Of a stretch of DNA of 64,000 bases, positions 6,841-14,225 are shown piece by piece; the first letter of the stretch is position 1; each line of letters opens with the position of its first letter. The position numbers were made by a program, and so were the translations under genes. The stretch spans positions 1,447,586-1,511,585 of the forward strand of contig NZ_KI911557.1 in NCBI RefSeq assembly GCF_000515215.1. The letters are read 5' to 3'. Origin of the DNA: Methylomonas sp. 11b. GTDB lineage: Bacteria; Pseudomonadota; Gammaproteobacteria; Methylococcales; Methylomonadaceae. The notes under the pieces were generated by a model, which saw only the letters and a program-made list of their open reading frames with translations, had not been told where the DNA came from and did no database searches.

Positions 6841-8176
6841 GAGGGTGTAAGAATTTTTGTGTAAACGGCCCTGAGGTAGGAAACTACCGATCCTGACAAG
6901 GAGGAAACCATGACCGTATCATCAAAAGCCATACCGGATGACCTACTCGACGCCTTGATGTCGCACTATCAAAAACCCGAGGACCTGATCGGTGCCAATG
7001 GTCTGCTGAAGCAGTTGACCAAAGCGATAGTCGAACGGGCCCTGGAAGCGGAAATGACCGCGCACTTGGGCCACGGTAAGCATGAGGCGGTGACCAACGC
7101 CAGCAGCAATGCCCGAAACGGCAAAAGCCGGAAAACGCTGAAAGGTGACTTCGGCGACTTGCCTATCGAGATTCCCCGCGACCGTCATGGCGAATTCGAA
7201 CCGCAGATCATTCCTAAGCATCAACGGCGCTGGACCGGTTTCGACGATAAGATCATTTCGTTATATGCCCGAGGACTGACGGTACGGGAAATCCAAGCCC
7301 ATTTATTCGAGCTTTACGGCACCGAGGTATCCCCCACCTTGATTTCCTCGGTGACCGACGCGGTACTCGAAGAGGTGGGCGTCTGGCAAAGCCGCCCGCT
7401 GGATCCGATTTACCCGATTGTGTACCTCGACTGTCTGCATACCAAAGTGCGCGATAGTGGCAGCGTGCGGGTCAAGGCCGTCTATCTGGCCATCGGTGTC
7501 AATCTGGACGGCCACAAAGAAGTGCTGGGGCTGTGGATTGCCCAAAGCGAAGGCGCCAAATTTTGGTTGCAAGTGGTCACCGAGCTCAAGAACCGTGGCG
7601 TCAACGACATCTTTATCGCCTGTGTCGATGGTCTGAAGGGATTTCCGGAGGCTATCGAAACCGTGTTTCCCAAAGCGGCCGTTCAACTGTGTATTGTCCA
7701 CTTGGTCCGTCATAGCCTCAACTATGTCAGCTACAAAAGGCGCCAGTCGGTTGCCGACGACCTCAAGCAGATTTATCGAGCCGCAACGGCGAGGGAAGCC
7801 GAGCAAAAGCTGACCGAATTCGAGGCCAACTGGCTGGAGACCTATCCCACGATCGCCCCCATCTGGCGACGAAACTGGGGGCACATCATCCCTTTTTTTG
7901 ACTATCCGCCCGAGATTCGCAAGGTGATCTACACCACCAATACCATCGAATCGGTGAATCGAAGTCTGAGAAAAATCATGAAAAACCGCGCGGTCTTCCC
8001 CAGTGATGACGCCTTGTCCAAACTGCTCTATTTGGCGTTGCGCAATATCAGCCAAAATTGGACCATGCCCGTCTACGATTGGAAAGCCGCTTTGAATCGG
8101 TTTAGTATTCAGTTCGAAGATCGCTTCCCTAGCCATTAAACCAAACTACCGTTTACACAAAATTTGGGACACTCCC
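6841..8176 (+). mobile_element. IS256-family insertion sequence with 8-bp target duplication
   Basis: The 1336-bp element has 28-bp imperfect terminal repeats (left 6841-6868, right 8149-8176) that share the inner block TTTTGTGTAAACGG. GTTCTATT occurs immediately before (6833-6840) and after (8177-8184), an 8-bp target-site duplication. It inserted in the last codons of the TPR gene that is read from the opposite strand. Confidence 0.93.
6910..8139 (+). CDS. IS256-family (mutator-type) transposase
   Basis: This 409-residue protein is of the family's usual length. The N-terminal DNA-binding part includes EMTAHLGHGKHEA and ARNGKSRKTLKGDFGDLPIE. The DDE catalytic core shows YLDCLHTKVR, CVDGLKGFPEAIETVFP and, at the C-terminal side, TTNTIESVNRSLRK. 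The segment QLCIVHLVRHSLNYVSYK is the family signature. A good Shine-Dalgarno (aaggagg) lies 6 bases before the ATG. It appears intact and so may still be active. Confidence 0.95.
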   Translation: MTVSSKAIPDDLLDALMSHYQKPEDLIGANGLLKQLTKAIVERALEAEMTAHLGHGKHEAVTNASSNARNGKSRKTLKGDFGDLPIEIPRDRHGEFEPQIIPKHQRRWTGFDDKIISLYARGLTVREIQAHLFELYGTEVSPTLISSVTDAVLEEVGVWQSRPLDPIYPIVYLDCLHTKVRDSGSVRVKAVYLAIGVNLDGHKEVLGLWIAQSEGAKFWLQVVTELKNRGVNDIFIACVDGLKGFPEAIETVFPKAAVQLCIVHLVRHSLNYVSYKRRQSVADDLKQIYRAATAREAEQKLTEFEANWLETYPTIAPIWRRNWGHIIPFFDYPPEIRKVIYTTNTIESVNRSLRKIMKNRAVFPSDDALSKLLYLALRNISQNWTMPVYDWKAALNRFSIQFEDRFPSH

Positions 8177-10254
8177 GTTCTATTTGAAATTTCGGCTTGT
8201 GTGGTTTTTATTTTCTCATTTAACTCTAATTTCCAATTTTCTGGGCAGAACACTTGAACACAAACCTCAAGGGCCATACTGTATGCTTCGATTGCTTCTT
8301 CTAAACAATTAGTTCCGCAGTTCATATTTCCTAGTGTTCGCAACGTATCCCCGAGGTTTCTATAGGTTGTAGCCAAAAATACAGTTGGCATATCTAAACG
8401 TTTTTCTGACAGGGCCTCGCGGTAGGTCTTAGCTGCCTCTTCGAGCCTACCCGTATCAGACCTGATTTCTCCTAATCTTTGGAGTGCAAGCGCTAAATTG
8501 CCCTTGGTTTGCGCCCAATGCAAAGGAAAGCTCTTTCGATTACGTACTTTCAAAGCCTCTAGGTATGCATTCATGGCTTCTTCGAATACTATGACACTAG
8601 CATTTTGCTTACCAAGAGCTAGCAAAGCTGAGCCTAAATTGTTCTGAGAGGTCGCCCAGTAAACAGGACCATGGTCATATGTAAATTCTAGAAGCGCATT
8701 GTGTTGAGCAATTACTGCTTCTTCCAAACGCTTTCCATTAGACTCCAATTCACCAATTCTAGTCAGTACAAGACCAAGATTCGTCTGTGTTGCAGCCCAG
8801 TCCAGAGGGACTTTTTCGCGAGTCCTTTCCTTCAATGCTTCGCGATATGCTTGGAGCGCTTCCTCCAAAAGATCAATACTGCATTTACTTTCCCCTAAGG
8901 ATTTCAAGGCAGTACCTAAGTTGTTCTGAAGAGTTGCCCAGTAAAGGGGCTTGTTTTCCCTTCTCCATTCCTTTAAGGCTTCTCGAAATGCTACGATTGC
9001 CGCATTTAATTGATCTTGATTTAAATCCCGATCACCTAGCATCTTCAAAGCGTTACCTAGATTGTTTTGGGCATGAGCCCAATCTAACGGCATTCTGTCT
9101 CTAGTCCACTCCTTCAGTGCCTCACGATATTCAAACACAGCTTCTTCGAGACGAGCACTTCCAGTTTCCCTCTCTCCCAATCTATAAAGTGCTAAACCGA
9201 GATTGTTATGGACACCGGCCCACAATGCAGGAGTATTTTTACGGTTAATTTTTTCGAGAGCTGAACGAAAACAACTGGCAGCTTCCTCTAAGTTGGATGA
9301 TCCAGACTCCCGCTTTCCCAAAGTCCAATGCGCTACACCAAGTTTATTTCCAATTCGAGCAGAATATAATTTATCTAGACTACTTGTGGCGGATTTTAAA
9401 ATTGCCTTATATAGTCTGATTGATTCATCCAACGGTTCATTGCGACCAGTCTGCTCCCCGAGCGTTTGAAGCATATCAGCCAACACATACTTAGTATCTT
9501 CGAGGGCTTTATTACTCCACCCTCGTTTCTTGCTCGTTTGAATTAGTCGTCGAAGTGCTTCAATAAATGGATGAAGTATATCGGCAACGTAATGACCTTC
9601 TAGTTCTTGAAATGTTTGGCTCCGTGCTACAATCAAAGCGCGCAAAACTATTATAAGATCTCTAGCGGCTAGCTCAGGGAGCTTTTCATCTTTGTTTGAT
9701 AAATGATAATTTTGGTATGCATCCTGATGAGCCAAGGTTGTCCAAAATAACGTGGGTGACGCAGCCCGTTTTTCTCGGACTGCTCCCCAAATAAGAACAT
9801 CGTAGCCATATTTTTTTAGAAACTTACACGCCATTTTGTGAGCGCATTCCACGCTTGCACCATCAGCCTCACTGTATAAATCGACACTGTAAGATACCGG
9901 AACAATATTTACATATCTATTCCTTTTAGTTCCGAGCTCATTAAATTCATTGGCAAACCTTTGTAGCTCGATGATTAAATTAGTGCGGATATCATCGTCA
10001 TGATCGTTATTAAGCCTAGTAATAGCTATATTAAAATAACCCTTGACAGGAAGCGGTGGCTTTTTGTTTCTAAATTTTAAATAAGTTATAAACGATTCGA
10101 TGAATGGTTTTTCTTTTATTTCTTTCCAGTTCCACCATAAATAGCATAGTGTGATGACAGCAACTCCAGCCCAACCCCAGTGCTGTATAATCTGACTTTG
10201 AATACTCTCTATCAATTCGTCTAATGATTTAAAGTCTGTTATTGACTCAAACAT
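8146..10254 (-). CDS. membrane-anchored tetratricopeptide-repeat protein, C-terminus replaced by IS256
   Basis: This is a 702-residue protein. Residues ~25-43 (HWGWAGVAVITLCYLWW) form one membrane segment near the N-terminus. Residues ~65-190 form an alpha/beta domain (GYFNIAITRLNND, VNIVPVSYSVDL, YDVLIWGAV) of unknown type. From ~270 onward are at least seven TPR-like repeats of about 51 residues (WAATQTNLGLVLTRIGE style, with LEEA..AYREALKE helices). Such repeats usually bind proteins. The last nine residues and the stop come from the IS end. Without the IS the frame continues RGINIGVQ and stops at 6805, so only about eight residues changed. No CHAT, NACHT or kinase domain is visible. It diverges from the 283-residue gene; both are element B cargo. 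Confidence 0.75.
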   Translation of the reverse strand: MFESITDFKSLDELIESIQSQIIQHWGWAGVAVITLCYLWWNWKEIKEKPFIESFITYLKFRNKKPPLPVKGYFNIAITRLNNDHDDDIRTNLIIELQRFANEFNELGTKRNRYVNIVPVSYSVDLYSEADGASVECAHKMACKFLKKYGYDVLIWGAVREKRAASPTLFWTTLAHQDAYQNYHLSNKDEKLPELAARDLIIVLRALIVARSQTFQELEGHYVADILHPFIEALRRLIQTSKKRGWSNKALEDTKYVLADMLQTLGEQTGRNEPLDESIRLYKAILKSATSSLDKLYSARIGNKLGVAHWTLGKRESGSSNLEEAASCFRSALEKINRKNTPALWAGVHNNLGLALYRLGERETGSARLEEAVFEYREALKEWTRDRMPLDWAHAQNNLGNALKMLGDRDLNQDQLNAAIVAFREALKEWRRENKPLYWATLQNNLGTALKSLGESKCSIDLLEEALQAYREALKERTREKVPLDWAATQTNLGLVLTRIGELESNGKRLEEAVIAQHNALLEFTYDHGPVYWATSQNNLGSALLALGKQNASVIVFEEAMNAYLEALKVRNRKSFPLHWAQTKGNLALALQRLGEIRSDTGRLEEAAKTYREALSEKRLDMPTVFLATTYRNLGDTLRTLGNMNCGTNCLEEAIEAYSMALEVCVQVFCPENWKLELNEKIKTTQAEISNRTGVSQILCKR

Positions 10255-10454
10255 GTTTAATGCACCATCATGACAAGATTGTTGAATATGTTAAGAATAA
10301 TTCATAGTTATAAATATTGAGTTTATATTTTAAATAAGCCATAAAAATTTTATACTTCTTGAAAAAAGTAAGTTTTAAACCCCGACGCTCAATCCGCATA
10401 AATTATTATCGTGATTAACATATCATACACGAACGATAACAATATTTTTTCAGA

Positions 10455-11306
10455 ATGGAACAGGTAAAAAAATCAACAATCATTCGTTTGCTTAGCTTAC
10501 TGATGCCTGATGTCCATGTAGAGCTCTCTAACATGGATAAAAATGGAGGATGGATAAAGTTACCCGAAAAAGTCATTGATTTGTTAATTCAGTGGAAATT
10601 CAACTGGTGGCAGCTTTATGAGGACGAACAGAAGTTAAAGGCACTTGGGGCGACAATGCTTCTTGATAATCAAGAAGCTAAGGAGCTCTTTGAGAATAAT
10701 CCAAAAGATACCATTTACCATGTATTTGGTGATTATTTAGAGGCGGTTGATGATATGCCGGAACCCACTGATGCAGAAGGGAAAGAATTTTGGGATCAGG
10801 TAAATTCTGCCTCCAAGGATGAGCAAGCGGAGCTACTGAAGCCCTTTTGCAAATTAGTACTGGGCCTTTTGTCCGTCACCTTTAACTATCTGGCCCTAAT
10901 GGTTCATGGTAGAAGCATGTGCCAATTAGTCGCCGACGCAAAGAACGGTGATGACACTGCGTACCGTTGCGCAGTACAGATTGATAGGTCAGTGCTAAGA
11001 CTAGATTATTTCCAAGGGCGTTTGTTACGCGCTCAGTTTTCCGGTGATCAGGATTTTCTGGATAAACTCAGTTATCGAATCAAGGCGCCCATTCTTCAAG
11101 CAAAAATCAAATACAAGACATTACTCCTAACATTTGCCATTTTGGAAGATGATGGTTTTTTGACCACGCTTTCCCACGATGAATTGTTAAATATTTGTGA
11201 GGAGGTTGGCGTCTATGGAAAAGACTTTGGCGTCGAGGACGTCGGGCATCTACGAAAAAGGCTTAGCGACTATCGGAAGCTCCAGAGGAACTCAAAATAT
11301 TTTTGA
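10455..11306 (+). CDS. uncharacterised 283-residue protein, element B cargo
   Basis: I do not recognise a family. The sequence is acidic and mostly helical, without a signal peptide. One hydrophobic segment (LVLGLLSVTFNYLALMVHG, ~residues 136-154) might be a membrane helix or a buried helix. The C-terminal part is charged and ends KRLSDYRKLQRNSKYF. It is transcribed away from the TPR gene across a 200-bp AT-rich gap that probably holds both promoters, and toward the replication gene. Its base composition is AT-richer than int/rep, as for cargo acquired separately. A function with the TPR protein is possible but unproven. Confidence 0.6.
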   Translation: MEQVKKSTIIRLLSLLMPDVHVELSNMDKNGGWIKLPEKVIDLLIQWKFNWWQLYEDEQKLKALGATMLLDNQEAKELFENNPKDTIYHVFGDYLEAVDDMPEPTDAEGKEFWDQVNSASKDEQAELLKPFCKLVLGLLSVTFNYLALMVHGRSMCQLVADAKNGDDTAYRCAVQIDRSVLRLDYFQGRLLRAQFSGDQDFLDKLSYRIKAPILQAKIKYKTLLLTFAILEDDGFLTTLSHDELLNICEEVGVYGKDFGVEDVGHLRKRLSDYRKLQRNSKYF

Positions 11307-11352
11307 CGTCTTTCCCTTCTTAATCATTCGCGCATAATTTATCTGCCCCATA

Positions 11353-11375
11353 GCAAGACGGATTGGCTGTCTTGC
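11353..11375. repeat. hairpin upstream of rep
   Basis: GCAAGAC and GTCTTGC are perfect 7-bp arms around GGATTGGCT, 20 bp before the rep start and 47 bp after the preceding stop. There is no T-run, so it may be a control or origin structure rather than a terminator. Confidence 0.45.
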
Positions 11376-11394
11376 GTTAACCAAGGGGCTATAA

Positions 11395-12792
11395 ATGAGA
11401 AATAAAGATGATCAACCAAGATTCGCAACTCCCGATAACCTGAAGCAAGGAAGCGCAGCCGCCAGCGAGACGCGGATTTGCGGCGGCCAGCCGCAAACCG
11501 CGCGATGCGGCGGCAACACTGAAGATCGGGAAAGCCTGGGGACAGGTGCGCCGCCTAGTAACACAGCACCTGCAAATTACATTACAGACACAACTACACA
11601 GGACAAACCTGGTTTTCAATTATTACGCTGTGGCGTTGATAGTTTGTATCTGTCCTACCGGGGTGAGTTGGCTTCCGGCTGGGATCAGCGCCTAGAAGGA
11701 TTAAAACGGGCAGCGCAATCCACCGAAGAAGGCGAACGCTCGAACGCACAAGTTAGGATCGGTGAGCATCTGTTCGAAGTGCGGGATAAGGGCAAAGGTC
11801 GCTTTGCCTATGTGTTAGTCGATAACTGTTTCCATATCCAGCTCTCCACCGGAAACACTAGCTCACTGCCCTTGGCTTATGTGCAGGTTTCCAGTGAAAT
11901 GCTGACGGCCTTATCAGTCACCGAAGCCGAAGAACGGCTGCGCTATATCATCAACACTCTCGGCCAAGTTAAAGGCGAAGCCCAAATCAGTCGCGCCGAT
12001 TTGTTTGCCGATTTTCTTTCAACTGTTGCGATGGATTCCTGGGCGCAAGCTAGCTGGATTACTCGCGCGGCCAAAATCTGGATTCATTACGAAAAACGCC
12101 AGTTTACCGGCTGGAGTATCGGCCTGGGCGGTGTGATGGGCTGTCGGCTCTATAACAAAACGCTGGAACTGGAAAAAAGCAAAAAGGATTGTCTGAAGCC
12201 GTTATGGTCGGCGATGGGCTGGCAAGAAGGCCAAAGCGTTTGGCGATTGGAATTCGAATTTAAGCGCGATGCCTTGAAAGAACTGGGGGTTTCCTCCGTC
12301 GATCAGTTGCTGGCGTCTCTGCAGGGGTTATGGGCTTATGCGACCGTCTCTTGGCTACGACTGACTATCCCCAACCCTGACGACGAAAACCAAAGCCGTT
12401 GGCCGAATCACCCCTTATGGGATTCCCTGGTTGCGGTTCCCTGGGCTGATGGCGTTTCTTTGCCGCTGTCGAGATTGCGCAAGGAACGACTCCCCTCCGA
12501 TGAATCACTGTTCGTCAATGGTCTGGGCGGCTTGACCTCGTTTATGGCGGCTCATGGCATGACCGACTTGGGTGAAGGCTTTGGTGAATTCCTTGCCCAT
12601 GCGAATCGCTTTCACAGTAACCGGGAACGCACCACCGGCAAAACCTTTATCGGTTATGTCTCCGACAAGGTAAAGGCCAAAGCCCGAAAATATAACACCC
12701 TCAAGAATGAATCCAGCGATACGCGCCGCGAGGATGAGGAACGCAAACGCGAGCAAGCCCGAAATTATAAGAAGGTCAAAGATGGAGACTAA
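11395..12792 (+). CDS. replication initiation protein (Rep_trans/RstA-like)
   Basis: This 465-residue protein has a low-complexity N-terminal ~75 residues, then a core resembling the Rep_trans family of rolling-circle initiators in pT181-type plasmids and filamentous-phage elements: CGVDSLYLSYRG, QISRADLFADFLS, GCRLYNKTLELEKS and an FEFKRDALKELG segment. Family members nick a double-strand origin, often inside or beside their own gene. AAGGGG lies about 8 bases before ATG 11395. The stop overlaps the start of the next gene (12782), so rep-xis-int look like one operon. The catalytic tyrosine was not assigned. A later start that excludes the low-complexity leader is possible. Confidence 0.75.
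   Translation: MRNKDDQPRFATPDNLKQGSAAASETRICGGQPQTARCGGNTEDRESLGTGAPPSNTAPANYITDTTTQDKPGFQLLRCGVDSLYLSYRGELASGWDQRLEGLKRAAQSTEEGERSNAQVRIGEHLFEVRDKGKGRFAYVLVDNCFHIQLSTGNTSSLPLAYVQVSSEMLTALSVTEAEERLRYIINTLGQVKGEAQISRADLFADFLSTVAMDSWAQASWITRAAKIWIHYEKRQFTGWSIGLGGVMGCRLYNKTLELEKSKKDCLKPLWSAMGWQEGQSVWRLEFEFKRDALKELGVSSVDQLLASLQGLWAYATVSWLRLTIPNPDDENQSRWPNHPLWDSLVAVPWADGVSLPLSRLRKERLPSDESLFVNGLGGLTSFMAAHGMTDLGEGFGEFLAHANRFHSNRERTTGKTFIGYVSDKVKAKARKYNTLKNESSDTRREDEERKREQARNYKKVKDGD
11471..11502. repeat. inverted repeat inside the rep leader, candidate origin structure
   Basis: CGCGGATTTGCGGC and GCCGCAAACCGCG are 13-bp arms with one bulged base around GGCCA. A GC-rich cruciform of this kind within rep would suit a rolling-circle double-strand origin. 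The role is inferred. Confidence 0.4.
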
Positions 12793-13129
12793 TCGCCATG
12801 TCACACTTGATCTGGAACAGGCTGCCGAGTTTTTGCATATGTCGCCTGCTGTTTTGCGCCAGAAGGCCAAAGCCGGTTTGGTTAAGGGTGCCAAGCCGGG
12901 CAAATGTTGGGTGTTTCTGCAAGATGATCTTGCCGATTATTTGCGCTCGTTATATCTTGGTGCTGGGCAAGCGCCGCAGAGTGGTTTACCAAGGGAGGTA
13001 AAACTATGTCACTCTTTAAACGCGGCAATATCTGGTGGACGCGGTTCACAACACCCAACGGCGAGCGCATACGCGAATCGACTGGGACTGACGACCGCAA
13101 GCAAGCCCAGGAGTACCACGACCGGCTAA
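12782..13129 (+). CDS. excisionase-like small HTH protein
   Basis: The start METNRHVTLDLEQAAEFLHMS is chosen because ATG 12782 overlaps the end of rep, whereas upstream starts lie deep inside it. Residues ~9-62 form a winged-HTH excisionase/AlpA-like domain (LEQAAEFLHMSPAVLRQKAKA, then KPGKCWVFLQDDLADYLRS). Such proteins direct integrases toward excision and may control rep. The frame overlaps the integrase start by 124 bp; the tail after ~residue 75 has no domain and may be a by-product of the integrase sequence. Position between rep and int supports the role. Confidence 0.65.
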   Translation: METNRHVTLDLEQAAEFLHMSPAVLRQKAKAGLVKGAKPGKCWVFLQDDLADYLRSLYLGAGQAPQSGLPREVKLCHSLNAAISGGRGSQHPTASAYANRLGLTTASKPRSTTTG

Positions 13130-14037
13130 AGGCGAAATATTGGGACGTGCAAAAGCTGGGGGAAAAGCCTGAACGCAGTTGGCAAGATGCCGTCATGCGG
13201 TGGTTGGATGAAACCAGCCACAAGGCTTCCCAGCACGATGATATTCATCATTTGCGCTGGCTCGATCCTTATCTGGGGGCGTTAAGCCTGAACAATATTA
13301 CCCGTGATCGCATTGATCAACTGATTGCCCGGCGTAAAAGCGAAGGTGTCAGCAATGCCACCGTCAATCGAATGTTGGCAGTGATTCGGGCGATTCTCAG
13401 GCGAGCATCCTTGGATTGGGAATGGATCGACAAGATACCTCGAATCAAGCTGCTGCCGGAACCGAAACGGCGCATTCGCTGGATCACTCGCGAGGAAGCG
13501 GCGGCTTTGATCGAGGATTTGCCGGAACATCTGGCGGAAATGGTGCGCTTCTCCCTGGCGACAGGGTTGAGGCAAGCCAACGTCACCCACTTGGAATGGT
13601 CGCAAGTCGATCTGGAAAGGCGGGTCGCCTGGATTCATGCTGATCAAGCGAAGGCACGGAAAGCGATTTCGGTGCCGTTGAATGCTGAGGCGGTTTTAGT
13701 GCTTAGGCGGCAACTAGGCAAACATCAAGCGCGGGTTTTCACCTATCAGGGTAAGCCGGTGATCGATGTGAATACCAAAGCTTGGCGGCATGCGTTAAAG
13801 CGGGTCGGGATCGAGGATTTTCGCTGGCATGATCTGCGGCATACCTGGGCGTCCTGGCATGTGCAAAACGGTACGCCGCTGCATGTGCTTCAGGAACTGG
13901 GGGCTTGGGAATCGGTGGAAATGGTACGGCGCTATGCGCACCTGGGGCAAAATCATCTGGCAAGTTATGCCGAAAGTCTGTGTCAGCTTCAAGCAGTCCC
14001 TGACACAAATTTGGCACAGCAAGCCGGAAGGCAATAA
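13006..14037 (+). CDS. tyrosine recombinase (integrase) of element B
   Basis: This 343-residue phage-type integrase has an N-terminal arm-binding part (FKRGNIWWTRFTTPNGERIRE), a SAM-like core-binding domain (~60-150) and a catalytic domain with ATGLRQANVTHLEW (Arg), HDLRHTWASWHV (His-x-x-Arg), LQELGAWESVEMVRRYAHL (Trp/His position and the tyrosine nucleophile in RRYAHL). It is intact. It reads toward the tRNA-Thr gene and ends 37 bp before the att core, the usual arrangement for tRNA-targeting elements. The final codons double as an arm-type site (14002-14018). It should recombine the tRNA 3' end with the element att. Confidence 0.93.
   Translation: MSLFKRGNIWWTRFTTPNGERIRESTGTDDRKQAQEYHDRLKAKYWDVQKLGEKPERSWQDAVMRWLDETSHKASQHDDIHHLRWLDPYLGALSLNNITRDRIDQLIARRKSEGVSNATVNRMLAVIRAILRRASLDWEWIDKIPRIKLLPEPKRRIRWITREEAAALIEDLPEHLAEMVRFSLATGLRQANVTHLEWSQVDLERRVAWIHADQAKARKAISVPLNAEAVLVLRRQLGKHQARVFTYQGKPVIDVNTKAWRHALKRVGIEDFRWHDLRHTWASWHVQNGTPLHVLQELGAWESVEMVRRYAHLGQNHLASYAESLCQLQAVPDTNLAQQAGRQ
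14002..14018. promoter_or_regulatory. putative integrase arm-type site, right end of B
   Basis: GACACAAATTTGGCACA has two related hexamers with an 11-bp period, inside the last codons of the integrase. It matches the left-end site at 6670-6686 in 15 of 17 positions and in the same orientation. Confidence 0.55.
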
Positions 14038-14070
14038 AAAAGGCCTAGGTTTTTCAACCTAAGCCTTTGA
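14038..14070 (+). terminator. terminator after the integrase gene
   Basis: AAAGGCCTAGGTT and AACCTAAGCCTTT form a stem with loop TTTC directly after the integrase stop. It separates the integrase from the convergent tRNA gene and differs from the hairpin beside att copies 1 and 2. Confidence 0.7.
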
Positions 14071-14073
14071 TAT

Positions 14074-14121
14074 ATATGGAGCTGGCGATGGGACTCGAAC
14101 CCGCGACCGGCTGATTACAAA
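14074..14121. repeat. att copy 3 within the intact tRNA-Thr gene
   Basis: This 48-bp block is identical to 2803-2850 and 6515-6562. It spans the tRNA from just outside the CCA end through the T-arm and variable loop into the 3' side of the anticodon loop, a typical attachment target for phage-type integrases. Confidence 0.92.
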
Positions 14122-14152
14122 TCAGCTGCTCTACCAACTGAGCTACACCAGC
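14077..14152 (-). tRNA. tRNA-Thr(UGU)
   Basis: This is a 76-nt cloverleaf with encoded CCA. The acceptor stem GCTGGTG pairs with CGCCAGC, and the anticodon stem GCTGA/TCAGC encloses loop TTTGTAA (anticodon TGT). It is the only complete copy in the array and serves as the integration target. Confidence 0.96.
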
Positions 14153-14225
14153 AAATGATTTGCGCATTATACCTGTAATTTCGAACTTTTCCAGCATTAA
14201 GTTTAGTTGGCTCGTCGAATTGCAG

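Larger units (their letters stand above)
6563..14073. mobile_element. element B: integrative element with Rep, Xis, Int and cargo in tRNA-Thr
   Basis: The element is 7.5 kb between att copies 6515-6562 and 14074-14121. From the tRNA end it carries integrase (13006-14037), an excisionase-like HTH gene, a Rep_trans-type initiator, then two cargo genes (283-residue unknown and membrane TPR protein) and an IS256-family insertion. Matching arm-type repeats lie near both ends (6670-6686, 14002-14018). No capsid, conjugation or packaging gene is seen, so it resembles an integrative plasmid or satellite mobilised by helpers. Confidence 0.8.

Noticed and set aside
7303..8136. 277-residue minus-strand open frame opposite the IS256-type transposase
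   Set aside because: Mirror of the transposase codon pattern; no start signal or family.
8146..10254. Regularly spaced DNA similarity of about 150 bp that could suggest a repeat array
   Set aside because: It is the coding signature of TPR units; copies diverge and there are no constant repeats and unique spacers, so it is not a CRISPR array.
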